Made by a program: the position numbers and the translations under genes
The notes under the pieces: generated by a model
Told to the model about the DNA's origin: nothing
What the model saw: the letters and a program-made list of their open reading frames with translations, nothing else
Databases searched by the model: none
Shown: in pieces, positions 1-11,788 of the stretch
Position numbering within the stretch: position 1 is the first letter of the stretch
Layout: each line of letters starts with the position of its first letter
NCBI GenBank assembly: GCA_949358305.1
Contig: OX442315.1
Coordinates: 20,362,427-20,426,426 of the forward strand
Direction of reading: 5' to 3'
Length of the DNA: 64,000 nt
Origin: Strigamia acuminata
Taxonomy: Eukaryota; Arthropoda; Chilopoda; Geophilomorpha; Linotaeniidae

Positions 1-425
1 ATGATATCTTTGTTTAATAATTCAAGGTCGTGATAAAAGGGTAATTAGTTGAGAGATATTTGTTGTGTGGAAATTCTTTTCAAAATAATTTACACCTTTG
101 CTTAGAAAATTTACATGAAATTCACATTTTTGCTTAGGAAATGGATATTTAATTTTTTTTTTAAATTCTTTTTCGAATTTTTTCAGGATATTTGCCGATT
201 TTTTTTTCGAATTTTTTCGGATTTTTTGGAAATTTGTTTCGTTTCTTTTTCGTATTTTTCGAATTTTTTTCGTTTTTTTTTCGAATTTCTACAAATTTTT
301 ACAATTTTTTTTTTAAAAAAAGAACATCTAGACTTTGTAGTCATTTTTCGAAAATTCTTACAAAAGTAGAAATTATTTTGAAATGCATTTTCAGTATGTA
401 AATTCGAAGGTCGTTATACACTTAC
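1..425. other. T-rich non-coding stretch at left edge
   Basis: This is probably intron of the SAM-domain gene, on the minus strand. Positions 140-320 are low-complexity sequence built from runs of T broken by CGAA/CGGA. The short open frames here are phenylalanine-rich artefacts of that composition. I see no convincing further exon of the SAM gene before the window ends. Confidence 0.5.
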
Positions 426-968
426 AAGCGTTGTTTTAACTTTAAGTCAGTCAGTAATAAAATTAGCTGCTCTTCTGAAAAATTCTGCATTAAAATTGTT
501 TGCGTCAGACATTAAGATTAAAAATTTATTTTTAAAATGAAAAAAAATAAATAAATTACCAATAAAGCTTGTCCGTCAATATTACGTTGCATAAATACTT
601 CAACACATTCTGACATGTTCATCTGGAAATAATAAGTTATCACGTGATTAGTCAAGTATTTAACGCAGCAGGAGGAATTCCAGTGAAAATAATGCAATGA
701 CGATTAAAAGTTAAAACCGCATTTTTAAATTTAGGTTGACCGATATCTGAGAATGAGAAATGCATAATCAAATCATGTGATTAGATATAGAGAAAGCGTG
801 AGAGTTAATATTCTCAGACAGGACAGTTGGGTCTTGTCCAATGGGAATCATGCGGAGAGGAAATTCATATTAAATTGTTTAATTATCGCTTACTCGATTT
901 AACCATTCGATCACGTCTTGTCCACTCCAACGACGAACTTGGTCCAACGCTGGGAGACCCTGAGCCAT
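426..968 (-). CDS. SAM-domain protein, N-terminal part (gene cut by window edge)
   Basis: Three small exons, read on the minus strand, join in phase: 894-968 (start codon at 968, MAQGLPALDQ...), 560-622 and 426-484. Donors are GTAAGC, GTAATT and GTAAGT; acceptors end in CCAG and GCAG. The joined product begins with about 12 residues and then a sterile alpha motif: WSGQDVIEWLNR at the exon 1 end, then the central VEVFMQRNIDGQALL pattern (the usual SAM 'IDG..LL'), then NFSEEQLILLL. SAM domains mediate protein or RNA binding, so the domain alone does not give a function. The last exon ends in phase 2, so the gene continues beyond the left edge. The N-terminal position of the SAM domain is clear, but the family is not identified. 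Divergent from TAPT1, with about 730 bases between start codons. Confidence 0.72.
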
Positions 969-1700
969 TGTTTCATTGTTAATTTAAGAATGGCAAGATT
1001 TTTTAAAAGATCACACCCACAGAGGAGTCATGACAGCGCCTCCCATTTCTCCATCAAAACTTGAGTCAAAACTTTTTCTTATTGATTAGCGTGTCCCCTA
1101 CTAGTGACATCTGGTGGCAAAATGTTTAACCAAGGTTTTTCGGAATTAGGATTATTTTTTAAATTTATTTTTTTTTAAATTGTATAACACCGATTTTGTC
1201 ACAAATTTGATGGGTTTTAAAACGAAGGAACTCGTTAAACTTTCTATTTTGATACCACACATTAGCATCATATGGATGTTGATTTTGAAAATTTAAATTT
1301 CATGTAGATTTGTAAAAAAAATATTTTTTAAAGAATGACAATTTTCAAAGGGTTCATGAGAAGACGAATTGTTACAAAGAATCAAATTTTCCAATAATTT
1401 TTTATTTCTTTCATAAAATGTGTTTTCTCAGATGTTTCTTGTATTAGTTAGTTCCGTATTTTGTCACTTACTGATTGCGCCACCTGTAGTACAGAAAAAC
1501 AGGACAACGCGGATAAACGTTTTTTTTTTAAAAATAATAATTAAACTTACCAACTACAACAAAAATGCAAAATTGATATTAAAATAAATAACATTAGTGT
1601 ACATATTGCTTTTTAACAACAAAAGTATTTTTTCAGTTTACTGTAAATGAAAATTTAAACCAATCAGGATTAAAGTGAGAGCGCTGTGTGATATTAGAAA
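969..1700. promoter_or_regulatory. Divergent intergenic region, SAM gene / TAPT1
   Basis: About 730 bases separate the two divergent start codons, so this should hold both promoters and 5' UTRs. It is AT-rich with several T or A runs. I see no clear TATA box, repeat or RNA gene. Confidence 0.45.
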
Positions 1701-4411
1701 ATGGCCGTCGAGCAGCCGACCGACTCGGACATTAACGAACATGATGTTTCGCGTGGATCAGCGGGATTTAACAAAATCCCATTTGTTGAGAGAGTACAGG
1801 ATATACAGAATGGAGAGAGCGATCATTTCTCCAATCCAGAATCACATGCCAAATGTAAACACCATCGCAAAAGTAATATCAAACGACTAAAAACAATTAT
1901 GTTACATACGTTATGTTATATCTCTTTGCTTTACAGATGTTACATTCATGCAATATTTATTTGCCGACTTAACGCGCGGATATTTATTAGAAAACGACGG
2001 GTCTCGCTATGCAGAAAGAAGAGAGAAAGTGTATGCTTTCATGAAAATGCCAAGAGAAGTTGAAAAGGTTTTAGAAAAAAATTAAAAATTTAAATAAATC
2101 GATTAAATTATATGAAAATATATTTTTATTTCTTTATTCCAGTTCATGGCCTATGGTTTTTTTCAGTGTGTTGACGCTTTTCTTTTCGTTTTTACATTTC
2201 TACCTCTACGTATTCTATTAGCTCTCTGGTTTTTACTTCAAAGAGTTTTTCATAATTTATTAAGGCAAGTTAATTCACAACTTTAGTGTCAATTAATAAT
2301 TAATTATTTTTTGGTTTTTATAGAAACTCATCTCAGCGGTATCAACCGATTTTACAACCTGCAGAAATATGTGACTTACTAAAAGGAATTACCATGATTA
2401 CGTGCGGCTTTTTGATATCGTATATTGACACAGCAATGATGTATCATTTAATTAAAAGCCAATCAGTTATTAAACTGTACATATTTTTTAATATGCTCGA
2501 GGTATGTGATATTGGTCTTCGTAGAATGTAAAAGTTAAATCGGTAATAATAATATTTTTTAGGTAGCTGATCGTCTTTTTTCAGCTTTCGGTCAAGATTT
2601 ATTAGATACGTTGTTTTGGACCGCCACAGAGCCACGAGGCCGAAAAAGAGAACATTTTGGAGTTATTCCGCATCTTATATTAGCAATTTTATATGTCTGT
2701 ATCCTTTTATTAGCAAAATCAAAGAACCGTTTAGCCAGGAGATGGTATATAACGTGTTTTTTTTAACACATTGATCCAGTTTTACACAGTATACTAGTTT
2801 TATTCCAAGCCACAACTTTAAATGTGGCGATAAATGCAAGCAACAAGGCTTTGCTTACCATCATGATTTCAAATAATGTATAAGATTTTTTTTTATTTTT
2901 GGAAATTTGCATTGAGTTTTCGTAATTTGTTGTTGTAGTTTGTGGAATTGAAGGGAAGCGTATTCAAGAAATTTGAAAAAAATAATTTGTTTCAAATGTT
3001 GTGCAGTGATGTTCGTGAAAGATTTCATTACGTGTTGTTATTGGTGGCCGTTACGATCCAGACTATGAAGGAATATTCTTGGAAAGAAGGTGTAAATCAT
3101 TTTATAAATCAATATTTTGTGTTTATGGTGATTTAATTTTTAATTTTTTTGGTTTTTCTAGAACGATTTTGGATTTTATTACCTGACTGTTTAATGGTTT
3201 TGTTATCAGAGTTCCTAGTTGATTGGGTGAAACACGCGTTTATTACTCGTTTCAATGAAATATCATTAGACGTCAGTTAAAATGAAAATCAATGCGAATG
3301 ACAAGCAATTTTTAATTTTTTTTTTTTTAGGTTTATAAAGATTACACTGTTAGTCTTGCTTACGATGTAGCAACGAGTAAACACAAGCATGTAATTATTT
3401 AATATTTAATTTGAAACATTTGAATTATATTTGTTTATTTAAATGCAGGCGTTTTCCGATCATTCTGATTTGGTCTCCAGAAGGATGGGTTTCATTCCTC
3501 TGCCTTTAGGAATACTAATGTTTCGAATTGTGAACCAGTCTGTTAAAATTCAAGGATATATTGGAATTTTTACTATTATCGTCGCTTTTTTTTGGTAAGA
3601 TTAGTAATCTAGAGAATAGATTGTACAGGGCGCGTTCAAAGTTCCGATGAATTAGATTTTTTCTTGAGGATGAATCTGCCATCTTTGATTTCCATTAGAC
3701 AGATGGCAATTCCCAATCCCATTTACCTGTTTAATCGTTATTAGATCGAGGAAATTTTTTTTTTATTTTATAAATAATCAATCAATTTGACATAAAAAAA
3801 AAATCCAGGGGAAAAAAATATCGATGTCATCCATTATAACAAATAACAATCCATTGTGACTGAATGCACCTCTAATGATGGCATCCTGGAAAAATAATCG
3901 ATATTATTTTTTTTTCCCAAGTCTCATCTCATTCAAAGTGGTAACGAGTATCGTGTTATTGGGAAAAGCGTGCGATTTGATCGAACAGCATCGCACAGCC
4001 AAACTGAATCACAGCGAAACGCCGTCGCCGAAACCGGTGATTCAGCGGGCGAAAAGTCACCCGCCGAGTCGCAAAGCGAGTTTTGAGCGATTATCCACTC
4101 CAGGTGGCCTCGTCCACAGCGTCTCGCTGCTTCATCCATCACACCTGTTGGGCAGTTTGGGTGACGTGACAGCTCAAATGGAGAGTCAGAGGTCTATGGG
4201 GCCCCGTCCATTATTTTCCAATAGCACTGTTAGTATCAACAGTTTAGGTTTAAACGAGACAATTCTACCGGAAGCGACCGAAGCCTCTTCGGACAATTTG
4301 GAAAATACTCCTGCCGTTGCAGATCGTTTGCGAGCAGCTGCCGTCGAATTATGTCACCAAGAAAACGCAGCTGAACTAACAGCTGCGAAGACACGCTACA
4401 CCGATCCGTAA
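1701..4411 (+). CDS. TAPT1: TAPT1 homologue, multi-pass membrane protein
   Basis: Eleven exons give 597 residues: 1701-1872, 1937-2067, 2143-2264, 2324-2501, 2563-2698, 2780-2877, 2939-3089, 3162-3271, 3331-3390, 3449-3594 and 3922-4411. It matches transmembrane anterior-posterior transformation protein 1 (Pfam TAPT1/CMV receptor family) along most of its length, with landmarks such as FADLTRGYLLEND, VADRLFSAFGQDLLD, FWTATEPRGRKR, LFQATTLNVA, KGSVFKKFEKNNLFQM, VKHAFITRFNEIS and RRMGFIPLPLG. In vertebrates the protein sits at the ciliary base/secretory pathway and is needed for cilium formation and skeletal patterning. The last exon adds a Ser/Pro-rich tail of about 150 residues that looks disordered. 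Intron 3 has a GC donor (AAG|GCAAGTT at 2265); a GT alternative three bases later breaks the frame. The start at 1701 is the first ATG of the open frame joined to exon 2. Confidence 0.95.
3627..3871. repeat. Possible degraded MITE in TAPT1 intron 10
   Basis: The intron carries AGGGCGCGTTCA at 3627-3638 and TGAATGCACCT at 3861-3871, an imperfect inverted pair. The pair resembles the ends of clearer elements at 30635-30810 and 47378-47546. The match is weak enough that chance is possible. Confidence 0.3.
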
Positions 4412-4500
4412 ATCGAACGGAACTCAATTCTAATTCTTGATTTCTTGGAAAACTTTTTTTTTGTTGATTTTGGGGGGAAATTCACTTAATTTTGTATAAA

Positions 4501-4532
4501 AATAAAATTATTTTTGATTGTGCAACAATAAA
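4501..4532 (+). terminator. Poly(A) signals of TAPT1
   Basis: Two AATAAA hexamers lie about 90 and 115 bases after the TAPT1 stop, at 4501-4506 and 4527-4532, in an AT-rich 3' UTR. Confidence 0.5.
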
Positions 4533-5105
4533 GACTGTACAGTTGCTTTGTATATATATGGTGATAATTTTTGTGCACGTTGGAAGATTTTAATTGTTTT
4601 AATAAAACAAATTGATATATTTTTTTTATCATCTATTTGTACGGATGTCGTGATTTCTTCAGTTGTTTTTCCCACCTACTAGTCGTGACCGAACAAATAA
4701 ATTTACTTTAATTTAATTCATTTCAATTTAATACTTTTTCTCCTTCTTAGCCTAAGTAAATTCGTAGAATATATCCTCATTCTAAATATTTGGCACCCGT
4801 ATTCGTAATAAAGTGAAAATAAGGAATGGGGACGACTCGTGCTAACATGGCGACGCACTAGTGCGGTCGAATCGGACTCGTTTTTTTAATGTTTTCAAAT
4901 CTTAAAACTGGTTGAACCGTGTAGTACGGCGATCAGATTAGCACATACAATCGTTTAGTTGCGTTTATATAGTCAAATTTCACATAATAAGACTAGAATT
5001 TGTTGGTAAAAGGCAAAACCAAAGCAAGTGGCTCTAGATCGCGCATGCGTAAGAGCCTATAGTCGTCGCGTTTCGAGAGGCTTCAAGCAGGAAGATCAGG
5101 CCAAA
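4533..5105. promoter_or_regulatory. TAPT1-PWWP2 intergenic region and PWWP2 5' UTR
   Basis: The region holds the TAPT1 3' end and the promoter/5' UTR of PWWP2. An in-frame ATG exists upstream at 5028, but the ATG at 5106 (GCCAAAATGG) has the better context and fits the family. Confidence 0.4.
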
Positions 5106-7510
5106 ATGGCGGAACCGGGAGGCGCGGGGACTAAAATTTTAAAGAACACCAAAATTATTGTTTACGTAGAAGAAGCGATGGAAGATCTCATAGTCGTGTC
5201 CTTCACTTTCAGCGGAAATCTTTACCAAGGAGTTTTATTGGATGCAAGCAAAAAGTAAGTGCGAATTTTCTTATTCAAGTGAGTGACATACGGATTTGCT
5301 ATGTCGTTTCATAGGCGAGATCACCCAACATCTGTCCTCCACTTGTCGCCTCTCTCGTAAAAACTATTCAACCTACGAATACCATTTAAACGGCAAAATT
5401 TTTCAAAATTTTAGCTCTACCTGTTGGTTATCTTTTCAAATTTAAACAAACCACCGATCATTTTTTCGACTAAAATCAGATGGACACATTTCTGTTGTGA
5501 TTGAGAAAAATTTTCTTCGCACTTAAAACGAAAAATGTTTTAAAAAAATCAAGAAATTATAAAAATAAATTAGATTTTTATGAATTTTTTATTAAATCAC
5601 ATTAAATTACATTACATTAAATTAAATTATTTTATTTTCAAAGCAAAAAATCAACAGAAAATAAGCGTATAGCAGTAAATGTGATTTTTATTCGTGTTTA
5701 ATTCGGTGCATAATTGTATAAATTATAATGTTAAAAATTTTGAATTTTCAGAGGTGTTCCGTCCGGTGTGAATCCGTCATTGGTGGTGAGCGCGGATAAA
5801 AAGTCGGGACCCGACGACGGCGGGAACGGGGACCGCTTATACGCGGTTAGTCAGCGCCACACATACATGCAAGGCGTCGAAAATGAATCTCCAAACAACC
5901 AAATGTCGAACCTCAGAAGGCCATTTAAAAGTTTCAAAGACCGTAATGTGCGTACTATGAGGTTGCGGCCTCGACAAGTGCTCTGCTCGAAATGCCGGAG
6001 TATTTGCAACGAAAATTCGGAAAACGTTCAGCACTCGACAGCCACCATTACGAAGGCAAGCAGCGCACCTTCCATACAAAGGATCGCGGCGGAAAATAAA
6101 GAAAAATACCGACTCAAACCGCGATCGGAACCCATCGCTTCCATAACCGAAAACAATGCGTCATCCGCCGATGGATTGTCGAGTCCGCGCACCAACGGAG
6201 TCACAACCACCGCACCAACCATTTTAAACGTGAATACGATGAGCAGTCGAAGAGTTCTGCGCAAACGACGCGCGAACGATCTTCCAACTTGCGTAGAAGA
6301 GGACGAAGTGAGCGCTCGTCGCAAGAAGAGCGAAAAGGAGGAAATTACTGAGGAATCAAAAATGACTATTTTAAAAACGAGCCCGGTAATCAAGATTTCG
6401 TTCGGTCCTCACGGACAGGGAACGGTTGTGAAAATACCCGCTCGTTCTCACACGTGCGAGGAGCAAAAAAGCGTCTCCAAAAGTGGGGATTTGGAACCGC
6501 AATTGAGCGAAGAGGAAACCAAAGTGGAAATGATTAACGAGAGCGAATTGAAACATCAACTTCAGGGCACAAAAGATGCGAGTGCTAAAGCGGCAAAGAA
6601 AGCGTTGAAAAAGGCGAAGAAAGAGGCGCATCGGAAAGCGGGTCTGAATAGTATGTCGCCGTTACATAAAATCCACAAAAATCGACATCATAAGCACAAA
6701 TTCAAACACAAGCGACGCCATCGCGAGGACGCCGAGAAGGAAAAGGGCGACGACGGAACGGGATCGGACAACAACGCAGTGGCGTGCGGCGAGACAAGAG
6801 ATGCCATTTGCAACCAACAGTTTTCTAACGTGGACTCGTGGAACGCGAACGCGAGTATTGCGCTGGAAGACTCGAACAAAAGTGAACTTTCGTCGTCGTA
6901 TAACGAAATCAAAAAGGAATGTTTGAGACAGAAACTTTCCATCAGTCTAAAACGACTGAATGCAAAGGCGTACACGAGATGCAACCCGGATGACAACTCG
7001 GGGTCGAGTCAAGCGGCCGCTTCGGACGCGTACGGCGCTTCCGACGACGAGACGAACGAGGGCGAGGTCGAAGGGGGCGGGGGCGAAGGCGAAGGGGACG
7101 AGGAAGAAGAGCCGATGGAACGAGTGAAGCCGCTCATGATGAGAATCAGCTCGCACAACGTGGATACGTGCGCCATTGGCAACGGACGAACAATGGCGGT
7201 CGGGGATATCGTGTGGGGGAAGATTCACGGGTTCCCGTGGTGGCCGGGTAAAGTCTTGTCCATTACAGTGTCACAGAGAGACAATGGAGTTTTGATTACG
7301 CAGCAAGCGCATGTGGCTTGGTTCGGTTCGTCGACTACGTCGTACATGCCGTGTAATCAGTTGGTTCCATTTCTTGAATATTTTAAAACTAGGTATAATA
7401 AGAAAAAACGGGGTCCTTATAAAGAAGCGATTAAACAAGCTACGTTAGCGGCTCAGCAGGTGCTAAGACAAATGCATGCTAGTGTGAGTGTTGTGAGTCA
7501 ACAAGCGTGA
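5106..7510 (+). CDS. PWWP2: PWWP domain-containing protein 2 (PWWP2A/B family)
   Basis: Two exons, 5106-5254 and 5752-7510, give 635 residues. Exon 1 carries the PWWP2-type N-terminal block (IIVYVEEAMEDLIVVSF, then SGNLYQGVLLDASKK), the counterpart of the vertebrate IEDALVVSFRFGEKLF region. The long second exon is mostly charged and disordered, with a Lys/His-rich patch near residues 310-335 and a Glu/Gly-rich run before the C-terminal PWWP domain (about 530-620). That domain contains VGDIVWGKIHGFPWWPGKV and the aromatic residues expected for methyl-lysine binding. In vertebrates PWWP2A/B bind H2A.Z nucleosomes and methylated H3K36 and recruit NuRD-type complexes; a chromatin role here is inferred from homology. 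Coding GC content is much higher than in the neighbouring genes, mainly within exon 2. Confidence 0.93.
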
Positions 7511-9072
7511 ATTAAGGGGAAACAACGTTTCGTAATTTTCGTTGGTTGGTTGGTTTGTTTGTTTTGGTCAAGTACTCAAGTTGGATGTTTTGTTTATCCG
7601 AATTAATGAAATTTATATCATATATTTTTTATTTTTAATGTCTGATTTTGGGAGGGAGAATGAATGGCTATTTGTTTTTTGTTTTTTTTTAAATTCAAAA
7701 ATAATTATTTTTAGGCCAGGAGAGTAATTAAATGCAACAAACACTTTGTTTTTAGGTTTTTACTAAATTTTTTGATTGGGAGTTTGATTTGCGCTGCTTT
7801 TTAAATGAGAATATAATAATTTACTAATTGGGGATAATTTTGCGTTTTTTTTTTAAATGAGAATATAAAAAATTACTAATTTGGGATAATTTTAAGGATT
7901 AGTTTGCTACTCGCATATTTTTTTTAATAAAAATAAACAACTAAATAACAGATACACGTTATCTGTACGTGTTATTCTTCTCACGTATTTGAAGTGGATG
8001 ACCCATTTACAGTTGGCTTTTAGATTTTTTTTTTTTTTTTTTTAGATTTTTATGAAGCGAAGAAATCAAACTCCCTGTCGTTTATTAAATATAGTAAAAA
8101 TAAATGTTAAGTCTGAAAATAGTCCGAATGAATTTACATATTGACCAAAAAGAAATTATTTTGGGTAAAAAGAAAGAAAGAAAAAAATGTATTTGACAGA
8201 AATCAAATAGTTTCATTTTGTTTGATGATATGACTCAGAAATATAATTTTTCGAAAATTGTCCTTTATTTTAAAAGTATGCACTAAATCTCCGACAAATT
8301 AGACTGCGTGACCTAATTGCTGCTACACGAATAACTAATTTATCACGTTAATTTATGCTAATACTTAGACAAGGCTGGATTGAACAACGTGACCTAGGTT
8401 ACTTGAAGATTTCACTCTACTCAACTCAGGTGCGCAGCTTTCAGTCATATTTTTTGAAATTAGAATTCAATTATAAAAGCTGTGAATTTAAGTGGTGGGT
8501 GTGGAGATGACGTGTTTTGCATTACCACTGCCAAGAATTGACAACTATACTTCCTTTAGCAACCATTATTTTATTCTTGGAGATTATTTTACAGCCATGT
8601 ATACTAATTTGAAGGGTTTAAGCTATCGGGTTTTCCATGTAAAAATTAAATTTGAGCAATAACCGTAATTCCATTAACCAAAAAATAAAATTAAAAAATA
8701 AAATTTTTAACTTTAACCCTAATTGATTTGCTCAAATTTGGGTTTGTTTTTAAGAAATTGTTAATTCATTTTTTAAGTGTTGCTGTGTAGGAAGAAAATG
8801 ACCAAAGAATTTGTTTATGTAGTTTCTTAAATGTGACAAAAAAAGTGTATCGAAACAAGAATTATTTTTTAATTTTTTGTTTTATCTTTTTCTCGTGCTG
8901 TCTTTGAATAAAAAAGATTTTTTTTTATAGACAAGCTTGCAGAATGGGTGCCAAGCAGTATTAAATTACTCGTCAATGATAAAAAGCTAGTATACAAAAG
9001 AAAATGTCTTTCAAGCATTTCAATTTTTTTATTTTTTAAATAAATATTGTTATACAAAATTTTGTAATTTGC
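7511..9072. other. Intergenic / 3' UTRs between PWWP2 and TTC1
   Basis: This is AT-rich sequence between two convergent genes. It contains a tandem duplication of about 45 bases (copies near 7798-7842 and 7851-7894, sharing AAATGAGAATATAA...ACTAATT.GGGATAATTTT) and a long T run near 8028. I see no coding potential. Confidence 0.5.
7798..7894. repeat. Two-copy tandem duplication, about 45 bases each
   Basis: The two copies differ by a few bases and a T-run length. They lie in the presumed 3' UTR or intergenic sequence after PWWP2. Confidence 0.6.
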
Positions 9073-10066
9073 TCATTGATTTGGATTTTGCTGGAAATTA
9101 ACCGAATAGCCACCGGAATTCGGATCTTGCTGCATTTTAAAGTTTTCAGTGGACAATCCAAACGGACGAAGAAATAGATTTCCTAAGTCTTTTAATTTAT
9201 CTTTGAAAATAAACAAAAAAAATTATTAATTTTAATAAACAAATGATGCTAACTTATGCTACCTATCATTTCTGCCTTCATTTTTTCATTCCTTTCATTA
9301 ATTTCGGCCGGTAACATCTGAAAAATCAATGTTGATGTTTTGCTACGTACAGCATTAAAAATCGTCAATATAATTAATTACAGCGCATGCAGCCCGAGCC
9401 TCATTGTCATCTGGATTTTCCTTGTAAATTATTGTATAGTCTTGTAATGCTTCGTCTAATTTTTCCGTCTGCCTATACAATTGCGCTCTTCGTCTGCGCG
9501 CCTTCACATATGTCGTTTTGAGTTCTAGTGCTTTGCTACATTGATCAATGGCTTCATCCTTTTCATCCTGTAAAGCAAATAATTCCAGCAATAAGAGAGA
9601 AGTGTTAAAACAAAAAAAAATATTTTATGTTTATTACCAAATGCTGATGACATGCCGCTACGTTTGAATGTAAAATTGCTCTGTCATCGCTGAACATGAG
9701 AGGACAAATGACTAGCGCTTCGTTATATATTTCAATCGCTTCTTTATATTCTCCACTCTTGAAGAACTCATTTCCTTTGCTTTTTAAATCTTCTGCTTCA
9801 AGTTTTCGTTCCTAATAAAAGTATGCGTTAGTAACTGAATTAATTATAATAAATTAAAATTAAAACGAAACTGTTTTTTCCTCCTCCGTTAATTTCTCCT
9901 CCATTTCTTTCCGTAGTTCCTCTTCGGTTTGTACGGAATCGCCTGTTTCGTTCATCTCTGGAATGCTATTGCTTGTTTGTTCTTTACCATCGTCTCCTTT
10001 GGCATTTTGAGTTGGAGTTGGATTTGAGGTAGGTAAATCATTCGCGATGCTTTCAGCTTCCTCCAT
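9073..10066 (-). CDS. TTC1: Tetratricopeptide repeat protein 1
   Basis: Five exons on the minus strand (9872-10066, 9638-9811, 9382-9567, 9263-9317, 9073-9200) give 245 residues. An acidic, low-complexity N-terminus (about 1-65) is followed by three TPR-like helical repeats: [46 protein letters not shown], and [19 protein letters not shown]. The C-terminus has the TTC1-specific [20 protein letters not shown] and [16 protein letters not shown]1 is a co-chaperone-like adaptor reported to bind Hsp90 and small GTPases or G-alpha subunits. It is slightly shorter than the human protein (292), mainly in the acidic N-terminus. All junctions are phase-consistent. Confidence 0.94.
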
Positions 10067-10204
10067 TTTTGTAATATTTACCTAACTCAACACTAGAGGA
10101 CGCCACATAGCAGAAAATTCTAGACAAATTCACACTGACAAGTGAATCATGTTTTTATTTTATTTCACTCTATAAATGACAGATTTAGCGAAAATTAACT
10201 TTAT

Positions 10205-10756
10205 TCAAATTACAAGCTGCTTCCTAACATTATGATTCATAAACAACAACTGACCATTGGGCAAAAACTGATTTACAACATTTTGGATTTTGTCAGGAAA
10301 TAAAAGAGCGCTTTTGGGTTGAAATAGAAGACTATGTTCTCTCAACAAGTGGTTGCATAAAATTGCCATACAGTTCGTTGCCAAAAGTCTATTTTCGTGC
10401 GTCGAAATTACTAGAGAAAACGCGATGTGTAAACTCGCACGCCAAACAACAACCAGCGGAACTGGAGATGAACAAATTTTATGGTTTTCATCGGCTGCGA
10501 TGAAGAAAATCCCCGAATCAGCTTCTGGAATTGCACTAATTGCATCCACCTCGTCCAAAGCATCGTCAAAACTCTTGTTGCTCGATGTGCGTTCAAATTC
10601 ACACTCCGATTGTACACGTGCAGCGATAACACTAAAAAACTTCTTCCTCTCTTCTCTCGACATTTCATCGTCGCCTGCCACACTGCCAAACGTTTGCGTG
10701 TAAAGCATCTTCAGCGATTTAGGTCCTACGTTGTGTATGAGGAAAGCGAATACCAT
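10205..10756 (-). CDS. AP5S1: AP-5 complex subunit sigma-1
   Basis: This is a single uninterrupted 183-residue frame. It begins MVFAFLIHNVGPKSLKMLYT and ends with a PNGQLLFMNHNV block, both matching AP5S1 (vertebrate MVHAFLIH... and PHGQLLFLND). The middle HENRLLATN also corresponds to HENLLLAEN. AP-5 is a late endosomal adaptor-like coat that works with SPG11/SPG15 in retrieval from late endosomes; the sigma subunit forms part of the small-chain core. AP-5 is missing from several model invertebrates (known for Drosophila and C. elegans), so its presence is notable. TTC1 lies 138 bases downstream on the same strand. Lack of introns could be ancestral or mean a retrocopy, but the frame is intact. 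Confidence 0.85.
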   Translation of the reverse strand: MVFAFLIHNVGPKSLKMLYTQTFGSVAGDDEMSREERKKFFSVIAARVQSECEFERTSSNKSFDDALDEVDAISAIPEADSGIFFIAADENHKICSSPVPLVVVWRASLHIAFSLVISTHENRLLATNCMAILCNHLLREHSLLFQPKSALLFPDKIQNVVNQFLPNGQLLFMNHNVRKQLVI

Positions 10757-11316
10757 TTTGTTGTCTTTTTAACTGCAGTGAAGAAATATGTGATTAATTA
10801 ATCTTCGATCATGCACATGGCTGATATGAGGATCATATCAGCAAGCTTGTCGTCATCGTCATCACCTTTTATTTTGGTTCTGTCCAAAGGACAAACCATT
10901 AAATTACATAAACAAATAATAAAATTTGCTTTATTGGAAACGAGTTATTACGAATTAAAAATATACAGAAAGAAAAAAAAATGGAGAAGTTTTGATTTTG
11001 CTTTTGGTTGTTTCTTGACAAAAAGATAGTCAGAGACCTAACCAAGCTGTTATCAATCAGAATCCCGAAAAAAAAAATGGCTGCCATTTAAAGCCAAAAA
11101 GTTGGTTGCGAGCGCTAGGTGGTGACAGTTTATGGCGATGTTTTGGCTTGAAACTCGTCTAGAGTGGGTGGGATAGTGGCGCCACTTACTGGCACAATTC
11201 CGCCATTTTGTATCGCAAGATTTACTTTTGGGTCTCGCTCTCTCACGATAGCCTTGTTCTTGCTCACAGAGGGAGCTCGTAGACATTAGTGGAGGCGAAA
11301 CATTTCGCAAGTTACA
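10757..11316. promoter_or_regulatory. Divergent region, AP5S1 / V-ATPase e
   Basis: About 560 bases separate the divergent start codons. Open frames here are short and unsupported. I see no repeat or RNA gene. Confidence 0.4.
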
Positions 11317-11788
11317 ATGGGTGCTTCCGCAATACCTGTCGTACTCGTTACTGTATTTTGGCTTTTAATTGGGGCCCTTCTTCCATGGTTGGTCCCTAGA
11401 GGACCAAATAGAGGGTAATACTTGCTTGTATTAGTTGTTGGCGTGGATATTGATTTACTCGTGACAATTTCAGATTGATCCAAACTATGCTGGTTCTGAC
11501 TGCCGTGTGTTGCTGGTTATTGTAAGAAAAATTATTAATCACTCTGTTTTTTTACATAGGGATTTTAATATTTTATTTACAACAGTTGGTTCTGCGCCTA
11601 CTTATCTCAAATTAACCCATTATTTGGTCCAATTCTCTCAAATGAAACTATTCTTTTAATGACCAAGGAATGGACGGTACGTTGAGGGAATATTTTATCT
11701 CAAAACCATTTTGATTTTTGATTTTTGATTATTTTATGTTTATTATTATTTAAATTAGCATTGGAGTTCTCCCGCATCAACCATTTGA
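11317..11788 (+). CDS. ATP6V0E: V-type proton ATPase subunit e
   Basis: Four exons (11317-11414, 11474-11521, 11586-11676, 11759-11788) encode 88 residues, the usual size for this hydrophobic V0 subunit. Landmarks match human e1/e2: VFWLLIGALLPWLVPRGPNR in the first membrane helix and its edge, then CCWLFWFCAYLSQINPLFGP in the second helix, and NETILLMTKEW at the C-terminal end. The protein is part of the V0 membrane sector involved in assembly of the proton pump on endosomes, lysosomes and secretory membranes. The last exon codes only nine residues and a stop. Confidence 0.94.

Noticed and set aside
115-401. Two overlapping frames rich in Phe near the left edge
   Set aside because: They arise from T-run low-complexity sequence with CGAA interruptions; no domain and no codon bias.
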